Shown: positions 1-8,469 of the stretch, in pieces | Position numbering within the stretch: the first letter of the stretch is position 1 | Layout: each line of letters begins with the position of its first letter | DNA from: Emticicia sp037153985 | GTDB taxonomy: Bacteria; Bacteroidota; Bacteroidia; Cytophagales; Spirosomataceae | DNA: 64,000 nucleotides | Direction of reading: 5' to 3' | NCBI RefSeq assembly: GCF_037153985.1 | Contig: NZ_JBBAYI010000002.1 | Location: 62,001 to 126,000 of the forward strand | The notes under the pieces: generated by a model | Databases searched by the model: none | Told to the model about the DNA's origin: nothing | Seen by the model: only the letters and a program-made list of their open reading frames with translations | Position numbers and translations under genes: made by a program

Positions 1-810
1 ACCTCTGGGGTCATCTTTCTTGTCGAGTAATGCCTGTAATATTTCAGGATTAGCGTTTTGCGGGTCTAGCTCGTAGCCTTTATGAAAGTTATTCCAAGCC
101 TCGTCTAACTGGTTATTAAATAACTTTGCCAGCGACATCTGCATATATGCATTGGCACTTTCGGGTGTTTTCTGGATGGCTTTATTCAGAAGGCTGAGGG
201 CTTCTTGCAGGTGTTCATCTTTTTTATCAACAATGAACCATCGGAGATATACCGTTGATAAATCTACCATCAATGTGGTGTTATCTTCATCGTCAAGTTC
301 GAGGCCATGCAGCATCAGCGCAACGGCATCTTCATATTTTTCGTTCTGGTAATCAATTACGCCCAAGCCCCAGTAAACGTCTACGTTTTCATCATCCAGT
401 AAGTATGCCAGATTAAATCTGTAAGTAGCAGTATCTTTCTGGCCTTCGCTCAGGTACTCCCAAGCTCTTTGAGAGAAAAACTCACTTGCTTCTTTGCGTG
501 TTTTGAAGTTTGCATCGCATACTTTCAGAAACTCTTCGTCAATAGCTTTCTGGCTATCGGTTTTATCATATCCGCCAAAAAGAGGCATCAGGTGGATATT
601 CAAACCGGTAGGTGCAAAGCGTTTTTTCGTGTTTTTCTTGTCTGATTCAGGAATAAACGAATTAGGCTTGGTAGTATGTACGGTATTTGATGAAAAAACA
701 CCAATGTTCGTACTTTGGGAACGAAAAACAGGTTGTTGGGCTAGTAATCCGGTCGATACAAGTACAGATACGCACGATAACAAATACAATCTCATCACTT
801 TTCTTGACAT
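1..810 (-). CDS. Secreted TPR-repeat protein, C-terminus cut by window edge
   Basis: The minus strand is open from an ATG at 810 to base 1, giving 270 residues with no stop, so the gene continues beyond the left edge. Residues 1-25 look like a signal peptide (basic start, hydrophobic core LYLLSCVSVLVSTGLLA, then AQQ). A polar linker follows to about residue 70. From about residue 100 the sequence is helical with TPR-like repeats, clearest at 140-174 and 204-258 (pattern A-x-x-x-L-x-K-A-I-x-x-x-P, then a second helix ending in GYELDPQNANP). TPR proteins act as protein-interaction scaffolds; the partner is not evident. In-frame ATGs at 816 and 795 are alternative starts; 810 or 816 keeps the basic n-region. 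The opposite-strand ORFs at 152-352 and 494-823 are shadows of this gene. Confidence 0.75.
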   Translation of the reverse strand, partial: MSRKVMRLYLLSCVSVLVSTGLLAQQPVFRSQSTNIGVFSSNTVHTTKPNSFIPESDKKNTKKRFAPTGLNIHLMPLFGGYDKTDSQKAIDEEFLKVCDANFKTRKEASEFFSQRAWEYLSEGQKDTATYRFNLAYLLDDENVDVYWGLGVIDYQNEKYEDAVALMLHGLELDDEDNTTLMVDLSTVYLRWFIVDKKDEHLQEALSLLNKAIQKTPESANAYMQMSLAKLFNNQLDEAWNNFHKGYELDPQNANPEILQALLDKKDDPRG

Positions 811-966
811 GAACATCGAATAAATAACGTCAGACTTATCAATATTATTAGAATTTGTAAAAATTTTAATAAATCATCAAAAGTGCATTATTTGAACAGC
901 TATTGTGTGTTACAGATAATTTACCTCATGTAAAGGAAAGCCCTATATTGTTTGGTATGAAAGTAG

Positions 967-2277
967 TTATTGTACTACTTCACCATATAAATCAAATTCT
1001 GTTGCATCAGTAATTCTGACCTGAGCGAAATCACCTCTGCGTACATATTGCGAAGCTGGCACAAGTACCTCATTATCAACCTCTGGCGAATCAAACTCTG
1101 TGCGCCCAATAAAATGCCCTCCTTCTTTTCTATCAAAAAGCACTTTATATGTTTGCCCTATTTTCTGCTGATTCAACTCTTGTGAAATTCCCTGTTGTAA
1201 CTCCATAATGAGGTCGTTACGTTCTTGCTTGACTTCGGCCAGAACATCGTCAGGCATTGAGTAAGCATGGGTATTTTCTTCGTGCGAATACTGAAACACC
1301 CCCAGACGTTCAAAACGCATCTGTTCTACAAAGCGATACATTTCTTCAAAATGTTCTTCAGTTTCGCCGGGATGCCCCGTAATTAACGTAGTACGTAGGG
1401 CTAACTCAGGGATAGAATCACGGATTGTCTTGATGAGGTCTTCGGTTTTTTCTCTGGTAATACCTCTACGCATAATTTTCAACATCTCGGTCGAACCATG
1501 CTGCAATGGCATATCAAGGTATTTACAGATATTGGAACGGTTTTTAATTACATCGAGCACCTCTAACGGAAAGCCTGACGGGTACGCATATTGCAGACGA
1601 ATCCATTCAAGCCCTTCTACATCCGACAGTTGGTCGAGTAAATTAGCTAATTCTCTTTTTTTATACAAGTCTAGTCCGTAATATGTTAAATCCTGTGCTA
1701 TAAGTATCAGTTCTTTTGTACCTTTTCTTACCAGATTTTTGGCTTCCAGCACTAGATCTTCTATCGATTTCGATAAATGTTTACCACGCATAAGCGGAAT
1801 AGCGCAAAAGCTGCAAGGGCGGTCGCAGCCTTCCGAGATTTTCATGTAGGCATAATGGGCAGGCGTAGTCAGGAGTCGTTCGCCCACTAATTCCTGTTTA
1901 TAGTCAGCTTTGAGGGTCTTTAGCAAGCGCGGAAGCTCGTTGGTTCCGAACCACGCATCTACTGTCGGGATTTCGACCTCCAGTTCGTCTTTATAACGAT
2001 GCGACAAACACCCCGTTACGTAAACTTTATCAACTACACCAGCGTCTTTGGCATCAACATAGCGAAGAATGGTATCAACAGATTCTTGTTTGGCGTTATC
2101 AATAAAGCCACAGGTATTGATAATGACAATGTTAGAATCATCTTTTTTCGACTCATGTGTTACATTGTAGCCGTTGCCTTTTAGCTGGGTATATATTACC
2201 TCTGAATCGACTAGGTTTTTCGAACAACCAAGTGTAACTATATTTATTTTATTTTTTACAGAACCTTTTGTTTTCAA
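967..2277 (-). CDS. rimO: Ribosomal protein S12 (aspartate-C3) methylthiotransferase RimO
   Basis: Radical-SAM methylthiotransferase that adds a methylthio group to a conserved aspartate of ribosomal protein S12. The protein is 436 aa, the usual family length. The N-terminal UPF0004 domain has its three cluster cysteines at C18 (TLGCSKN), C56 (NTCGF) and C90 (TGCLSHR). The radical-SAM cluster motif CX3CX2C is at C151, C155 and C158 (SEGCDRPCSFCAIP), and a TRAM RNA-binding domain occupies roughly residues 373-436. The N-terminal spelling VTLGCSKNLVDSE and the SFCAIPLMRGKH stretch favour RimO over MiaB, which targets tRNA. It is a single leftward gene; 214 bp separate it from asd. Confidence 0.95.
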   Translation of the reverse strand: MKTKGSVKNKINIVTLGCSKNLVDSEVIYTQLKGNGYNVTHESKKDDSNIVIINTCGFIDNAKQESVDTILRYVDAKDAGVVDKVYVTGCLSHRYKDELEVEIPTVDAWFGTNELPRLLKTLKADYKQELVGERLLTTPAHYAYMKISEGCDRPCSFCAIPLMRGKHLSKSIEDLVLEAKNLVRKGTKELILIAQDLTYYGLDLYKKRELANLLDQLSDVEGLEWIRLQYAYPSGFPLEVLDVIKNRSNICKYLDMPLQHGSTEMLKIMRRGITREKTEDLIKTIRDSIPELALRTTLITGHPGETEEHFEEMYRFVEQMRFERLGVFQYSHEENTHAYSMPDDVLAEVKQERNDLIMELQQGISQELNQQKIGQTYKVLFDRKEGGHFIGRTEFDSPEVDNEVLVPASQYVRRGDFAQVRITDATEFDLYGEVVQ

Positions 2278-2442
2278 CTTAGATATGTATTGGAATATGA
2301 GAATAATAGAATAGTTTAACGGCTATTCGGCTTACAAAGTTCGGAAAAGAATAGAATAATAAAAAGTTTAAGCTAACATAGGTGCAGGTTTGTACTTATT
2401 TATTGTAAGTTACCTGTATGTACTTAAGCACCAATAACAAAA

Positions 2443-2474
2443 GAAAGGGTACCCCGTTATCAGGATACCCTTTC
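2443..2474 (-). terminator. Rho-independent terminator after asd
   Basis: Perfect 9-bp inverted repeat GAAAGGGTA (2443-2451) and TACCCTTTC (2466-2474), 18 bp beyond the asd stop. Reading leftward, the stem is followed by TTTTGTTATT, which fits a minus-strand terminator. Confidence 0.8.
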
Positions 2475-2491
2475 GATATACTTTCAGAGAA

Positions 2492-3487
2492 TTAAGCAAT
2501 CAGGCCTTTACCTAATAGGTATTCAGCAATCTGAACAGCGTTTGTTGCTGCCCCTTTACGAAGGTTGTCTGCTACAATCCAAAGGTTTAAAGTATTTGGT
2601 TGAGACTCATCACGACGAATACGGCCTACAAAAACCTCATCTTTTCCGTGTGCATTAATTGGCATCGGATACACAAAGTTTTTAGGGTCGTCCTGAACAA
2701 TTACACCTTCTGTTTCGCTTAAAAGCTTTGTTACATCTGCCAAGTCGTAGTCGTTTTCAAACTCAATATTTACAGCTTCTGAATGCCCGCCAATTGTCGG
2801 GATACGCACTGTTGTTGCAGTAACAGCAATGCTATCGTCACCCATGATTTTCTTGGTTTCGTTGGTCATTTTCATTTCTTCTTTTGTATAACCATTGTCC
2901 AGAAAAACATCAATGTGAGGCAGCACATTCAGGTCAATTTTATGAGGGTATACTTTTTTGGCCTCATCGTCGCCGCTTCTTTCAGCAAAAAGCTGGTCAA
3001 CTGCGGCTTTTCCTGTACCTGTAACAGACTGATACGTTGAAACAACCACACGTTTAATTTTGTATTTATCGTGCAATGGTTTCATTACTACTACCATCTG
3101 AATTGTTGAGCAGTTCGGATTAGCAATAATTTTGTCGTCTGCTGTTAAAGTATCGGCGTTTACTTCTGGCACTACCAGTTTTTTGGTAGGGTCCATTCTC
3201 CAAGCCGATGAATTGTCAATGACTGTGATACCCGCTTCTGCAAATTTCGGAGCCAACGCCAACGAAGTACTTCCACCAGCCGAAAATATTGCCACCGCAG
3301 GCTTCATCTTGATTGCGTCTTCGTAGCTTACAACCGTAAACTGCTTACCCTTAAATTCAACCTGCTTACCAACTGATTTTTCTGAAGCAACAGGAATGAT
3401 TTCGGTAACGGGGAAACTGCGTTCCGCCAAGACTTTCAAGATTTCGGTGCCTACCAGCCCGGTAGCACCTACAACTGCGATTTTCAT
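2492..3487 (-). CDS. asd: Aspartate-semialdehyde dehydrogenase
   Basis: NADPH-dependent enzyme that reduces aspartyl-phosphate to aspartate semialdehyde, the branch point to lysine/diaminopimelate, threonine and methionine. It is 331 aa, normal for the family. The Rossmann motif GATGLVG is at residues 7-13. The active-site cysteine is C126 in NPNCSTIQ, and the catalytic histidine region is GGHSEAV with H235. The start at 3487 places the beta-strand MKIAVVGATG at the very N-terminus, as in other family members. It is monocistronic here, flanked by a terminator on each side. Confidence 0.96.
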   Translation of the reverse strand: MKIAVVGATGLVGTEILKVLAERSFPVTEIIPVASEKSVGKQVEFKGKQFTVVSYEDAIKMKPAVAIFSAGGSTSLALAPKFAEAGITVIDNSSAWRMDPTKKLVVPEVNADTLTADDKIIANPNCSTIQMVVVMKPLHDKYKIKRVVVSTYQSVTGTGKAAVDQLFAERSGDDEAKKVYPHKIDLNVLPHIDVFLDNGYTKEEMKMTNETKKIMGDDSIAVTATTVRIPTIGGHSEAVNIEFENDYDLADVTKLLSETEGVIVQDDPKNFVYPMPINAHGKDEVFVGRIRRDESQPNTLNLWIVADNLRKGAATNAVQIAEYLLGKGLIA

Positions 3488-3537
3488 GATTAATAACTCG
3501 CTCTTTAGAGGAGAAAAATTTAGTTAGACATATATTT

Positions 3538-3573
3538 ACACTAAAGCCCCAATTTGCAAAGGGGCTTTAGTGT
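3538..3573 (-). terminator. Strong hairpin after the 5-formyl-THF cyclo-ligase
   Basis: Perfect 13-bp inverted repeat ACACTAAAGCCCC (3538-3550) and GGGGCTTTAGTGT (3561-3573) with a 10-nt loop, lying just past the end of the leftward cyclo-ligase gene and upstream of asd. The leftward trailing sequence is only moderately U-rich, so strand assignment rests on position. Confidence 0.65.
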
Positions 3574-3625
3574 GCAAAAATAATATAATTTTTTGTTTGT
3601 TTTTCTTGGAATAATACAAAATATT

Positions 3626-4198
3626 TTAAAAGCTCCAGATTCCATTGGGTGTAACGCAATAATTAAGCCTTATGTCTCCCGGATTTACATCTTCAATAAC
3701 CTCAACAGGGTCAAAGAAAGAAACGCCGATTTTAACTACATCGGGCCTGCATTGGGTCAAAAAGCGGTCATAATAGCCTTTGCCGTAGCCTACCCGATTG
3801 CCCTGTTTGTCGAAAGTAAGCAAAGGGAGCAACACGAGGTCTACATCTTTAGGGTTGACCGTCAGCGGCGAACAGTTAATGGGCTCTGGTACACCAAATT
3901 TATTTTCGAGCAGAATAGTATCTTTTTTTAAGCTGTAATTGGTCAGGCTGCCATCGTCATGGCTTTTAGGAATAACAATGTCGGCCGAAAAATCTTTTCT
4001 TAAAGTATCGATAATTAATTCTGTATTAACTTCATTTTTATGCTTAATAGGCATAAAGGTATGAATAACGGCATATTGATGAATAGGAAAACTCTGGAAA
4101 AGCCAATCATGGATTTTCTTTGAATACTGATTAATTTCTGAGGCTGGTATTTCCTTTCTTCTTTGAAGGTATTCCTTTCTTAAAGCCGCTTTTTTCAT
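3626..4198 (-). CDS. 5-formyltetrahydrofolate cyclo-ligase
   Basis: ATP-dependent conversion of 5-formyl-THF to 5,10-methenyl-THF, salvaging folate in the one-carbon pool (MTHFS/YgfA family). It is 190 aa, typical. The diagnostic family signature GYGKGYYDRFL lies at about residues 137-147. The N-terminus MKKAALRKEYLQRRK is the usual helix preceding the nucleotide-binding loop, and LVLLPLLTFDKQGNRVG is the conserved strand before the signature. Its start lies 4 bp after the stop of the upstream cupin gene, so the two are almost certainly co-transcribed. Confidence 0.93.
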   Translation of the reverse strand: MKKAALRKEYLQRRKEIPASEINQYSKKIHDWLFQSFPIHQYAVIHTFMPIKHKNEVNTELIIDTLRKDFSADIVIPKSHDDGSLTNYSLKKDTILLENKFGVPEPINCSPLTVNPKDVDLVLLPLLTFDKQGNRVGYGKGYYDRFLTQCRPDVVKIGVSFFDPVEVIEDVNPGDIRLNYCVTPNGIWSF

Positions 4199-4202
4199 AC
4201 TA

Positions 4203-5054
4203 TTACGCTTCTTGCAACGATTGCTTTGCTTTTTCCTGAGCTTTGTTTTCTTTCCACTCTTTCCATTGAGGGCCTAATATTTTGGCCATTCCTTTATCTA
4301 CAAAAGTATGGCGCACCAAATTCCACCCACCTCTTACGGTTGTAAAGATTGAATCGTTTGCTCTTAGGGCAAGGCTAAAGCCGCCGTCTACATACTTAAT
4401 ATAATGCCACCATAAAGAAGGAATGAAGGCGGTTTCGCCGTGGCCAAAAGTTGCTTCATAGCCTACTGCTTTTTCAAAAGCAGGAAATTTCTTGAAATCG
4501 GGCTTTAACGGATGCACGTGGCTTTGAACCGTAAATGGGTGATGATACAGGTTTGTGCCTTCTTCGGGCGGAAAAAGAATAATTTGCTTACGGGTCTGGA
4601 ACTGCGTCAGAAACACGTGCGAACAATCCATATCATAATGCAGATTCACTTCGGCATCCTGCCCACCAAAAAACATAAACTTATAGCTTTTCAGGAAGCC
4701 GTCCATAATCGTCGGGAAACGAATATCATTGGCTAATTCTGGTACTTTCTTAAAAATATCGAATAAGAAAATACGTAAGTCGGTGGGTCCTTTCTCTATC
4801 AAACTAAGATATTCACCAAAAGGCATGGTTTTAGCTGCCTGATAATAAGTTTTTGCGTCATGCACATGGTTATCATACAGAGGGACCTCGATGTGTCCGT
4901 GGTTCTCGCGAAGCCAGTCAAATGTCCATTTCTCCAAAGCCGGCCAATCTTTTACCAAATCAGTAAAAATAACAGGTTTTTTAGGTTTCAGATAGTTTTC
5001 TATGAACTCTTCTCTGCTTAAGTTGCTGCGTCTTTCGATAGGTATTAGTTTCAT
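4203..5054 (-). CDS. JmjC-like cupin (cupin_8) putative Fe(II)/2-oxoglutarate oxygenase
   Basis: A 283-aa protein of the cupin_8/JmjC-like class, related to factor-inhibiting-HIF-type hydroxylases. The iron-binding triad is visible: H139 and D141 in LHYDMD, and H217 in SLWWHYIK, with K156 (RKQIILFPP) in the place of the usual 2-oxoglutarate-contacting lysine. The N-terminal PKKPVIFTDLVKDWPALEKW is the classic opening of this family. The substrate (protein side chain, tRNA base or small molecule) cannot be told from sequence. It is first gene of a two-gene leftward operon with the folate cyclo-ligase (4-bp gap). Function as an oxygenase is inferred from intact metal ligands. Confidence 0.85.
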   Translation of the reverse strand: MKLIPIERRSNLSREEFIENYLKPKKPVIFTDLVKDWPALEKWTFDWLRENHGHIEVPLYDNHVHDAKTYYQAAKTMPFGEYLSLIEKGPTDLRIFLFDIFKKVPELANDIRFPTIMDGFLKSYKFMFFGGQDAEVNLHYDMDCSHVFLTQFQTRKQIILFPPEEGTNLYHHPFTVQSHVHPLKPDFKKFPAFEKAVGYEATFGHGETAFIPSLWWHYIKYVDGGFSLALRANDSIFTTVRGGWNLVRHTFVDKGMAKILGPQWKEWKENKAQEKAKQSLQEA

Positions 5055-5253
5055 AAAACAATCATGATTTTATTTTTTATCGAATAATCTGAAATCAATA
5101 AAAATAATAAAGTAAAATTTGGTAGAATATTCTTTATGAGTAATACTAATAAAAACCAAACGCTTAAAAAAATGGTTTCATTAAAATGCTCATTACAAAA
5201 AAATTTATTGACCAGTTATCCGACTTCTTTCTTTGTTAATAAATTTTATATAT

Positions 5254-5271
5254 TAGTATGCTTGCATAATA
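5254..5271. promoter_or_regulatory. Inverted-repeat operator, copy 1 (beta-oxidation promoter)
   Basis: TAGTATGC-TT-GCATAATA: an 8+2+8 inverted repeat with one mismatch. It covers the candidate -33 TTG (5262-5264) of the promoter whose -7 is at 5283-5290. A near-identical element (opposite orientation) lies at 53517-53534. Confidence 0.7.
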
Positions 5272-5290
5272 TTTTCTTTGCGTATATTTG
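5262..5290 (+). promoter_or_regulatory. Promoter of the beta-oxidation operon (-33 TTG, -7 TATATTTG)
   Basis: The -7 element TATATTTG (5283-5290) matches the Bacteroidota consensus TAnnTTTG exactly. A -33 TTG at 5262-5264 is 18 bp upstream. Transcription would begin a few bases after 5290, leaving a leader of roughly 110 nt before the DUF4442 start at 5410. The remainder of the 355-bp gap 5055-5409 is AT-rich; the 66-codon ORF inside it is not credible. Confidence 0.7.
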
Positions 5291-5298
5291 TCTGACAA

Positions 5299-5316
5299 AA
5301 TTATGCTTGCATACTA
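5299..5316. promoter_or_regulatory. Inverted-repeat operator, copy 2 (over the start of transcription)
   Basis: AATTATGC-TT-GCATACTA: the right arm matches the consensus GCATACTA exactly and the left arm keeps TATGC. Its centre is 45 bp from that of copy 1. It sits immediately downstream of the -7 element, about where transcription starts, a position expected to block initiation or early elongation when bound. Confidence 0.65.
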
Positions 5317-5409
5317 ATTTGTTAGTACCTGAATGATTAATTAAAATTACTCATTATTAGTTAATTTTCAATGAATCGTTTTAAATACTAAATCTTTCAC
5401 TCAATACGT

Positions 5410-5898
5410 ATGGAATATAACAATGCCCTTAACCGAAATCTTTCAAAAATTCAGAAAATGCCCGTTTTTCTGCAAAACTGGTTGCGCGATTATTCCATTG
5501 GCAAGTTTGTTAAGTTTGTAGGCACAGCCGGCATTCATTTTGAAGAAATGAGTTGCCATCGGGTAAGTATCACGCTTCCGAACAAAAGCAGGGTTCAGAA
5601 CCATATCGGGCAGATACACGCCGCCGCCACCACGCTACTAGCCGAAACCGCCACAGGTATGGTAGTTGGCATGAATATTCCTGACAATAAACTTCCTTTA
5701 ATGAAAAACCTTTCGGTCAGGTTTATCAAACGTAGCCAAGGCCAACAAAAAGCCATTGCAACTTTAACCGACCAGCAAATATCGCAAATCAGAGAAACCG
5801 ATAAAGGCGATGTGAGTGTATCGGTAAAAATCACAGATGAAACGGAAGAAGAAGTTGTTATAGCAGAAATGAACTGGGCGTGGGTATTGAAAAAATAG
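5410..5898 (+). CDS. DUF4442 hotdog-fold protein (putative acyl-CoA thioesterase)
   Basis: A 162-aa protein resembling the DUF4442/PaaI-like hotdog family. Visible features are VSITLPNKSRVQNHIGQIHAAA, the usual strand-then-helix of the hotdog core where substrate pantetheine binds, followed by LLAETATGMVVGMN and a beta-rich C-terminal half. DUF4442 proteins are widely assumed to hydrolyse or bind acyl-CoAs, but no catalytic residue is certain. It is the first gene of the operon with the FadN-type enzyme and thiolase, which supports a role in acyl-CoA turnover. In many relatives I would expect a MarR-type regulator gene in front; it is absent here. Confidence 0.75.
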   Translation: MEYNNALNRNLSKIQKMPVFLQNWLRDYSIGKFVKFVGTAGIHFEEMSCHRVSITLPNKSRVQNHIGQIHAAATTLLAETATGMVVGMNIPDNKLPLMKNLSVRFIKRSQGQQKAIATLTDQQISQIRETDKGDVSVSVKITDETEEEVVIAEMNWAWVLKK

Positions 5899-5979
5899 AA
5901 AGCCCGTTAGTAATCAGGGGCTAGTAGGTTAACATTTATTTTGTCTGTTTTTAAATCAAGAAATCATATTCAATCAAAC

Positions 5980-8388
5980 ATGAATCGTAGTATAAAAAAA
6001 GTAGTTGTTTTAGGTGCCGGCATTATGGGTAGTCGTATTGCCTTGCACTTTGCGAATATTGGTGTTGAAGTACTATTGCTCGACATGGTGCCGAAAGAAC
6101 CTAACGATGCCGAAAAGGCCAAAGGTCAGGACACCTCGCATCCGGCTGTACGCAACCGAATTGTAAATGATTTATTTCAGGCGGCGGTTAAAGCAAGCCC
6201 CTCTCCTGTTTTCAGTCAGAAATCTGTCTCACGTGTGAAGTTAGGCAATTTTGATGACGATATGCCCAAAATCAAAGATTATGACTGGATTATAGAAGTA
6301 GTTGTTGAACGTCTGGATATTAAAAAATCAGTTTACGAAAAGGTTGAGCAGTTCCGTAAACCGGGTACGCTCATTACCTCAAATACTTCGGGTATACCTA
6401 TCCACCTGATGGCAGAAGGCCGTTCGGAAGATTTTCAGAAACATTTCTGCGGCACGCACTTCTTTAACCCGCCACGTTATTTACGCTTGCTTGAGATTAT
6501 TCCTACACCTCAGACTGACCCCGCTATTGTTGATTTTCTGATGCACTACGGCGACCTGTACCTAGGTAAAACTACCGTATTGTGTAAAGATACCCCTGCT
6601 TTTATAGCCAACCGTCTGGGTATTTATGCCATGGTGCAGACCATTCGAGTAGCCGAAGAAATGGGCCTTAGCGTCGAAGCCGTTGATAAACTCACGGGGC
6701 CGGTAGTAGGCCGCCCGAAGTCAGGCACTTTCCGGTTGTCAGATGTGGTTGGGCTGGATACAACCGTAAATGTATGTAACAATTTATCGAAAGTACTGGC
6801 AAACGATGAATCGAAAGATGCGTTTCAGTTACCACCGGTAATGGCCAAGCTCATGGAAAATAAATGGTTGGGCGATAAAACCGGACAAGGCTTTTACAAG
6901 AAAACCAAAGACGAAAAAGGGCAAACCGTTATACTTGCCCTTGACCTGAAAACTTTTGAGTATAAACCTTCACAAAAAGTAAAGTTTGCTACACTCGAAA
7001 GCACTAAAAATATTGATGACCTCAAAAAGCGTTTCTCGGTTCTGCTAGCCGGAAAAGATAACGCCGGTGAGTTTTACAGAAAAACATTTGCCGATTTCTT
7101 CCGCTATGCAACAAACCGTATTCCTGAAATTTCGGATGAGCTATACAGAATTGATGCCGCAATCTGCGCAGGCTTTGGCTGGGAAATAGGCTTGTTTGAA
7201 ACTTGGGATGCCATCGGCGTGAAAGCCATGCTTGCCATCATGGAAGAACTAAACCTGAAACCTGCGGCATGGGTGTACGAAATGCTCGAAGCAGGCCATG
7301 AGTCGTTCTACAAGGTAGAAGGCGGAAAACGCAAATATTATGATATTCCGACAAAATCGTATAAAGTAATTCCGGGTACAGAATCATTTATTATTCTTGA
7401 CAACCTACGCCAGACCAATGTTATCTGGAAAAATGCAGGTTCGACAATTTTTGACCTCGGAGATGGCATTGCAGGGGTAGAGTTCCACTCAAAAATGAAC
7501 ACCTTCGGAGCAGAAGTTGTTGAAGGATTAAATAAGGCTTATGCCATTGCCGAAAAGGATTTTAGAGGCTTAGTAATAGGCAATGACTCGAACGAAGCGT
7601 TTTCGGCTGGTGCCAATCTGGCCATGCTTTTTATGTTTGCCATAGAACAGGAATACGACGAAATCAATATGATGATTGCGCAGTTTCAGCAAACCATGAT
7701 GCGTGCCAGATATTCGTCTGTGCCAGTGGTAACGGCCGTGCATAGTCTGGCTTTAGGAGGTGGTTGCGAACTTAACCTGCACGCCGACCGCGTATTGGCC
7801 CATGCCGAAACTTACATGGGGCTGGTCGAGCTAGGCGTTGGCTTGATTCCGGCTGGTGGAGGAACCAAAGAAATGGCACTGCGTTGTTCGGATATGTATC
7901 ATACGGGCGATACTGAGTTAAACATTCTTCAGAATGCCTTCATGAATATTGCACAGGCTAAAGTATCTACCTCGGCACAGGAAGCCTTCGATATGAATTA
8001 CCTGAAACCTAATAAAGACAGAATTGTGTTGAATCGTAGCCGACTTATTGCTGAGGCAAAAGAAGAAGCCATTAAACTGGCCGAAGATGGCTATACACAG
8101 CCCAAACAGCGCACCGACATAAAAGTGCAGGGCAAAACGGGCATTGCGCTTTTCAAGGCGGGTATCACTGGTATGCTTATGGGCCGTTACATTACCGAGC
8201 ATGATGCCAAAATTGCCGAAAAACTGGCGTATGTGATTTGTGGCGGAGATTTGAGTTATCCGCAGAATGTATCGGAGCAATACCTGCTTGACCTCGAAAG
8301 AGAAGCCTTCTTGTCGCTGACTGGCGAAAAGAAAACGCTAGAACGTATGCAAGGCTTGCTAAGTGGTGGTAAACCTCCAAGAAACTAA
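5980..8388 (+). CDS. fadN: FadN-type 3-hydroxyacyl-CoA dehydrogenase / enoyl-CoA hydratase
   Basis: Bifunctional beta-oxidation enzyme: hydrates trans-2-enoyl-CoA and oxidises L-3-hydroxyacyl-CoA to 3-ketoacyl-CoA with NAD. With the ATG at 5980 it is 802 aa, matching the FadN layout (dehydrogenase first, hydratase last) and not the reversed FadB layout. The NAD-binding motif GAGIMGSR is at residues 12-19, and the dehydrogenase catalytic histidine is H160 in GTHFFNPPR. The C-terminal crotonase region contains the oxyanion-hole segments SAGANLAMLF and ALGGGCELNLHADRVLAHAETYMGL split over residues about 540-640. A TTG start at 5941 would add 13 residues ahead of the Rossmann strand and is less likely. 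Spacing to both neighbours is 81 bp. Confidence 0.93.
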   Translation: MNRSIKKVVVLGAGIMGSRIALHFANIGVEVLLLDMVPKEPNDAEKAKGQDTSHPAVRNRIVNDLFQAAVKASPSPVFSQKSVSRVKLGNFDDDMPKIKDYDWIIEVVVERLDIKKSVYEKVEQFRKPGTLITSNTSGIPIHLMAEGRSEDFQKHFCGTHFFNPPRYLRLLEIIPTPQTDPAIVDFLMHYGDLYLGKTTVLCKDTPAFIANRLGIYAMVQTIRVAEEMGLSVEAVDKLTGPVVGRPKSGTFRLSDVVGLDTTVNVCNNLSKVLANDESKDAFQLPPVMAKLMENKWLGDKTGQGFYKKTKDEKGQTVILALDLKTFEYKPSQKVKFATLESTKNIDDLKKRFSVLLAGKDNAGEFYRKTFADFFRYATNRIPEISDELYRIDAAICAGFGWEIGLFETWDAIGVKAMLAIMEELNLKPAAWVYEMLEAGHESFYKVEGGKRKYYDIPTKSYKVIPGTESFIILDNLRQTNVIWKNAGSTIFDLGDGIAGVEFHSKMNTFGAEVVEGLNKAYAIAEKDFRGLVIGNDSNEAFSAGANLAMLFMFAIEQEYDEINMMIAQFQQTMMRARYSSVPVVTAVHSLALGGGCELNLHADRVLAHAETYMGLVELGVGLIPAGGGTKEMALRCSDMYHTGDTELNILQNAFMNIAQAKVSTSAQEAFDMNYLKPNKDRIVLNRSRLIAEAKEEAIKLAEDGYTQPKQRTDIKVQGKTGIALFKAGITGMLMGRYITEHDAKIAEKLAYVICGGDLSYPQNVSEQYLLDLEREAFLSLTGEKKTLERMQGLLSGGKPPRN

Positions 8389-8469
8389 TAATAATTAACT
8401 GAATAACCATTTTCTCTTTGGTTTCAAGCGTAGTTGTACCGAAGAGGCAATCATAAAACGAGCAAAAAC

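Noticed and set aside
152..823. Plus-strand ORFs at 152-352 and 494-823
   Set aside because: They are antisense shadows of the truncated TPR gene, which has a signal peptide and coherent repeats.
5136..5336. 66-codon ORF in the 5055-5409 gap
   Set aside because: It runs through the promoter and both operators of the beta-oxidation operon, has a low-complexity composition and lacks any sensible protein pattern.
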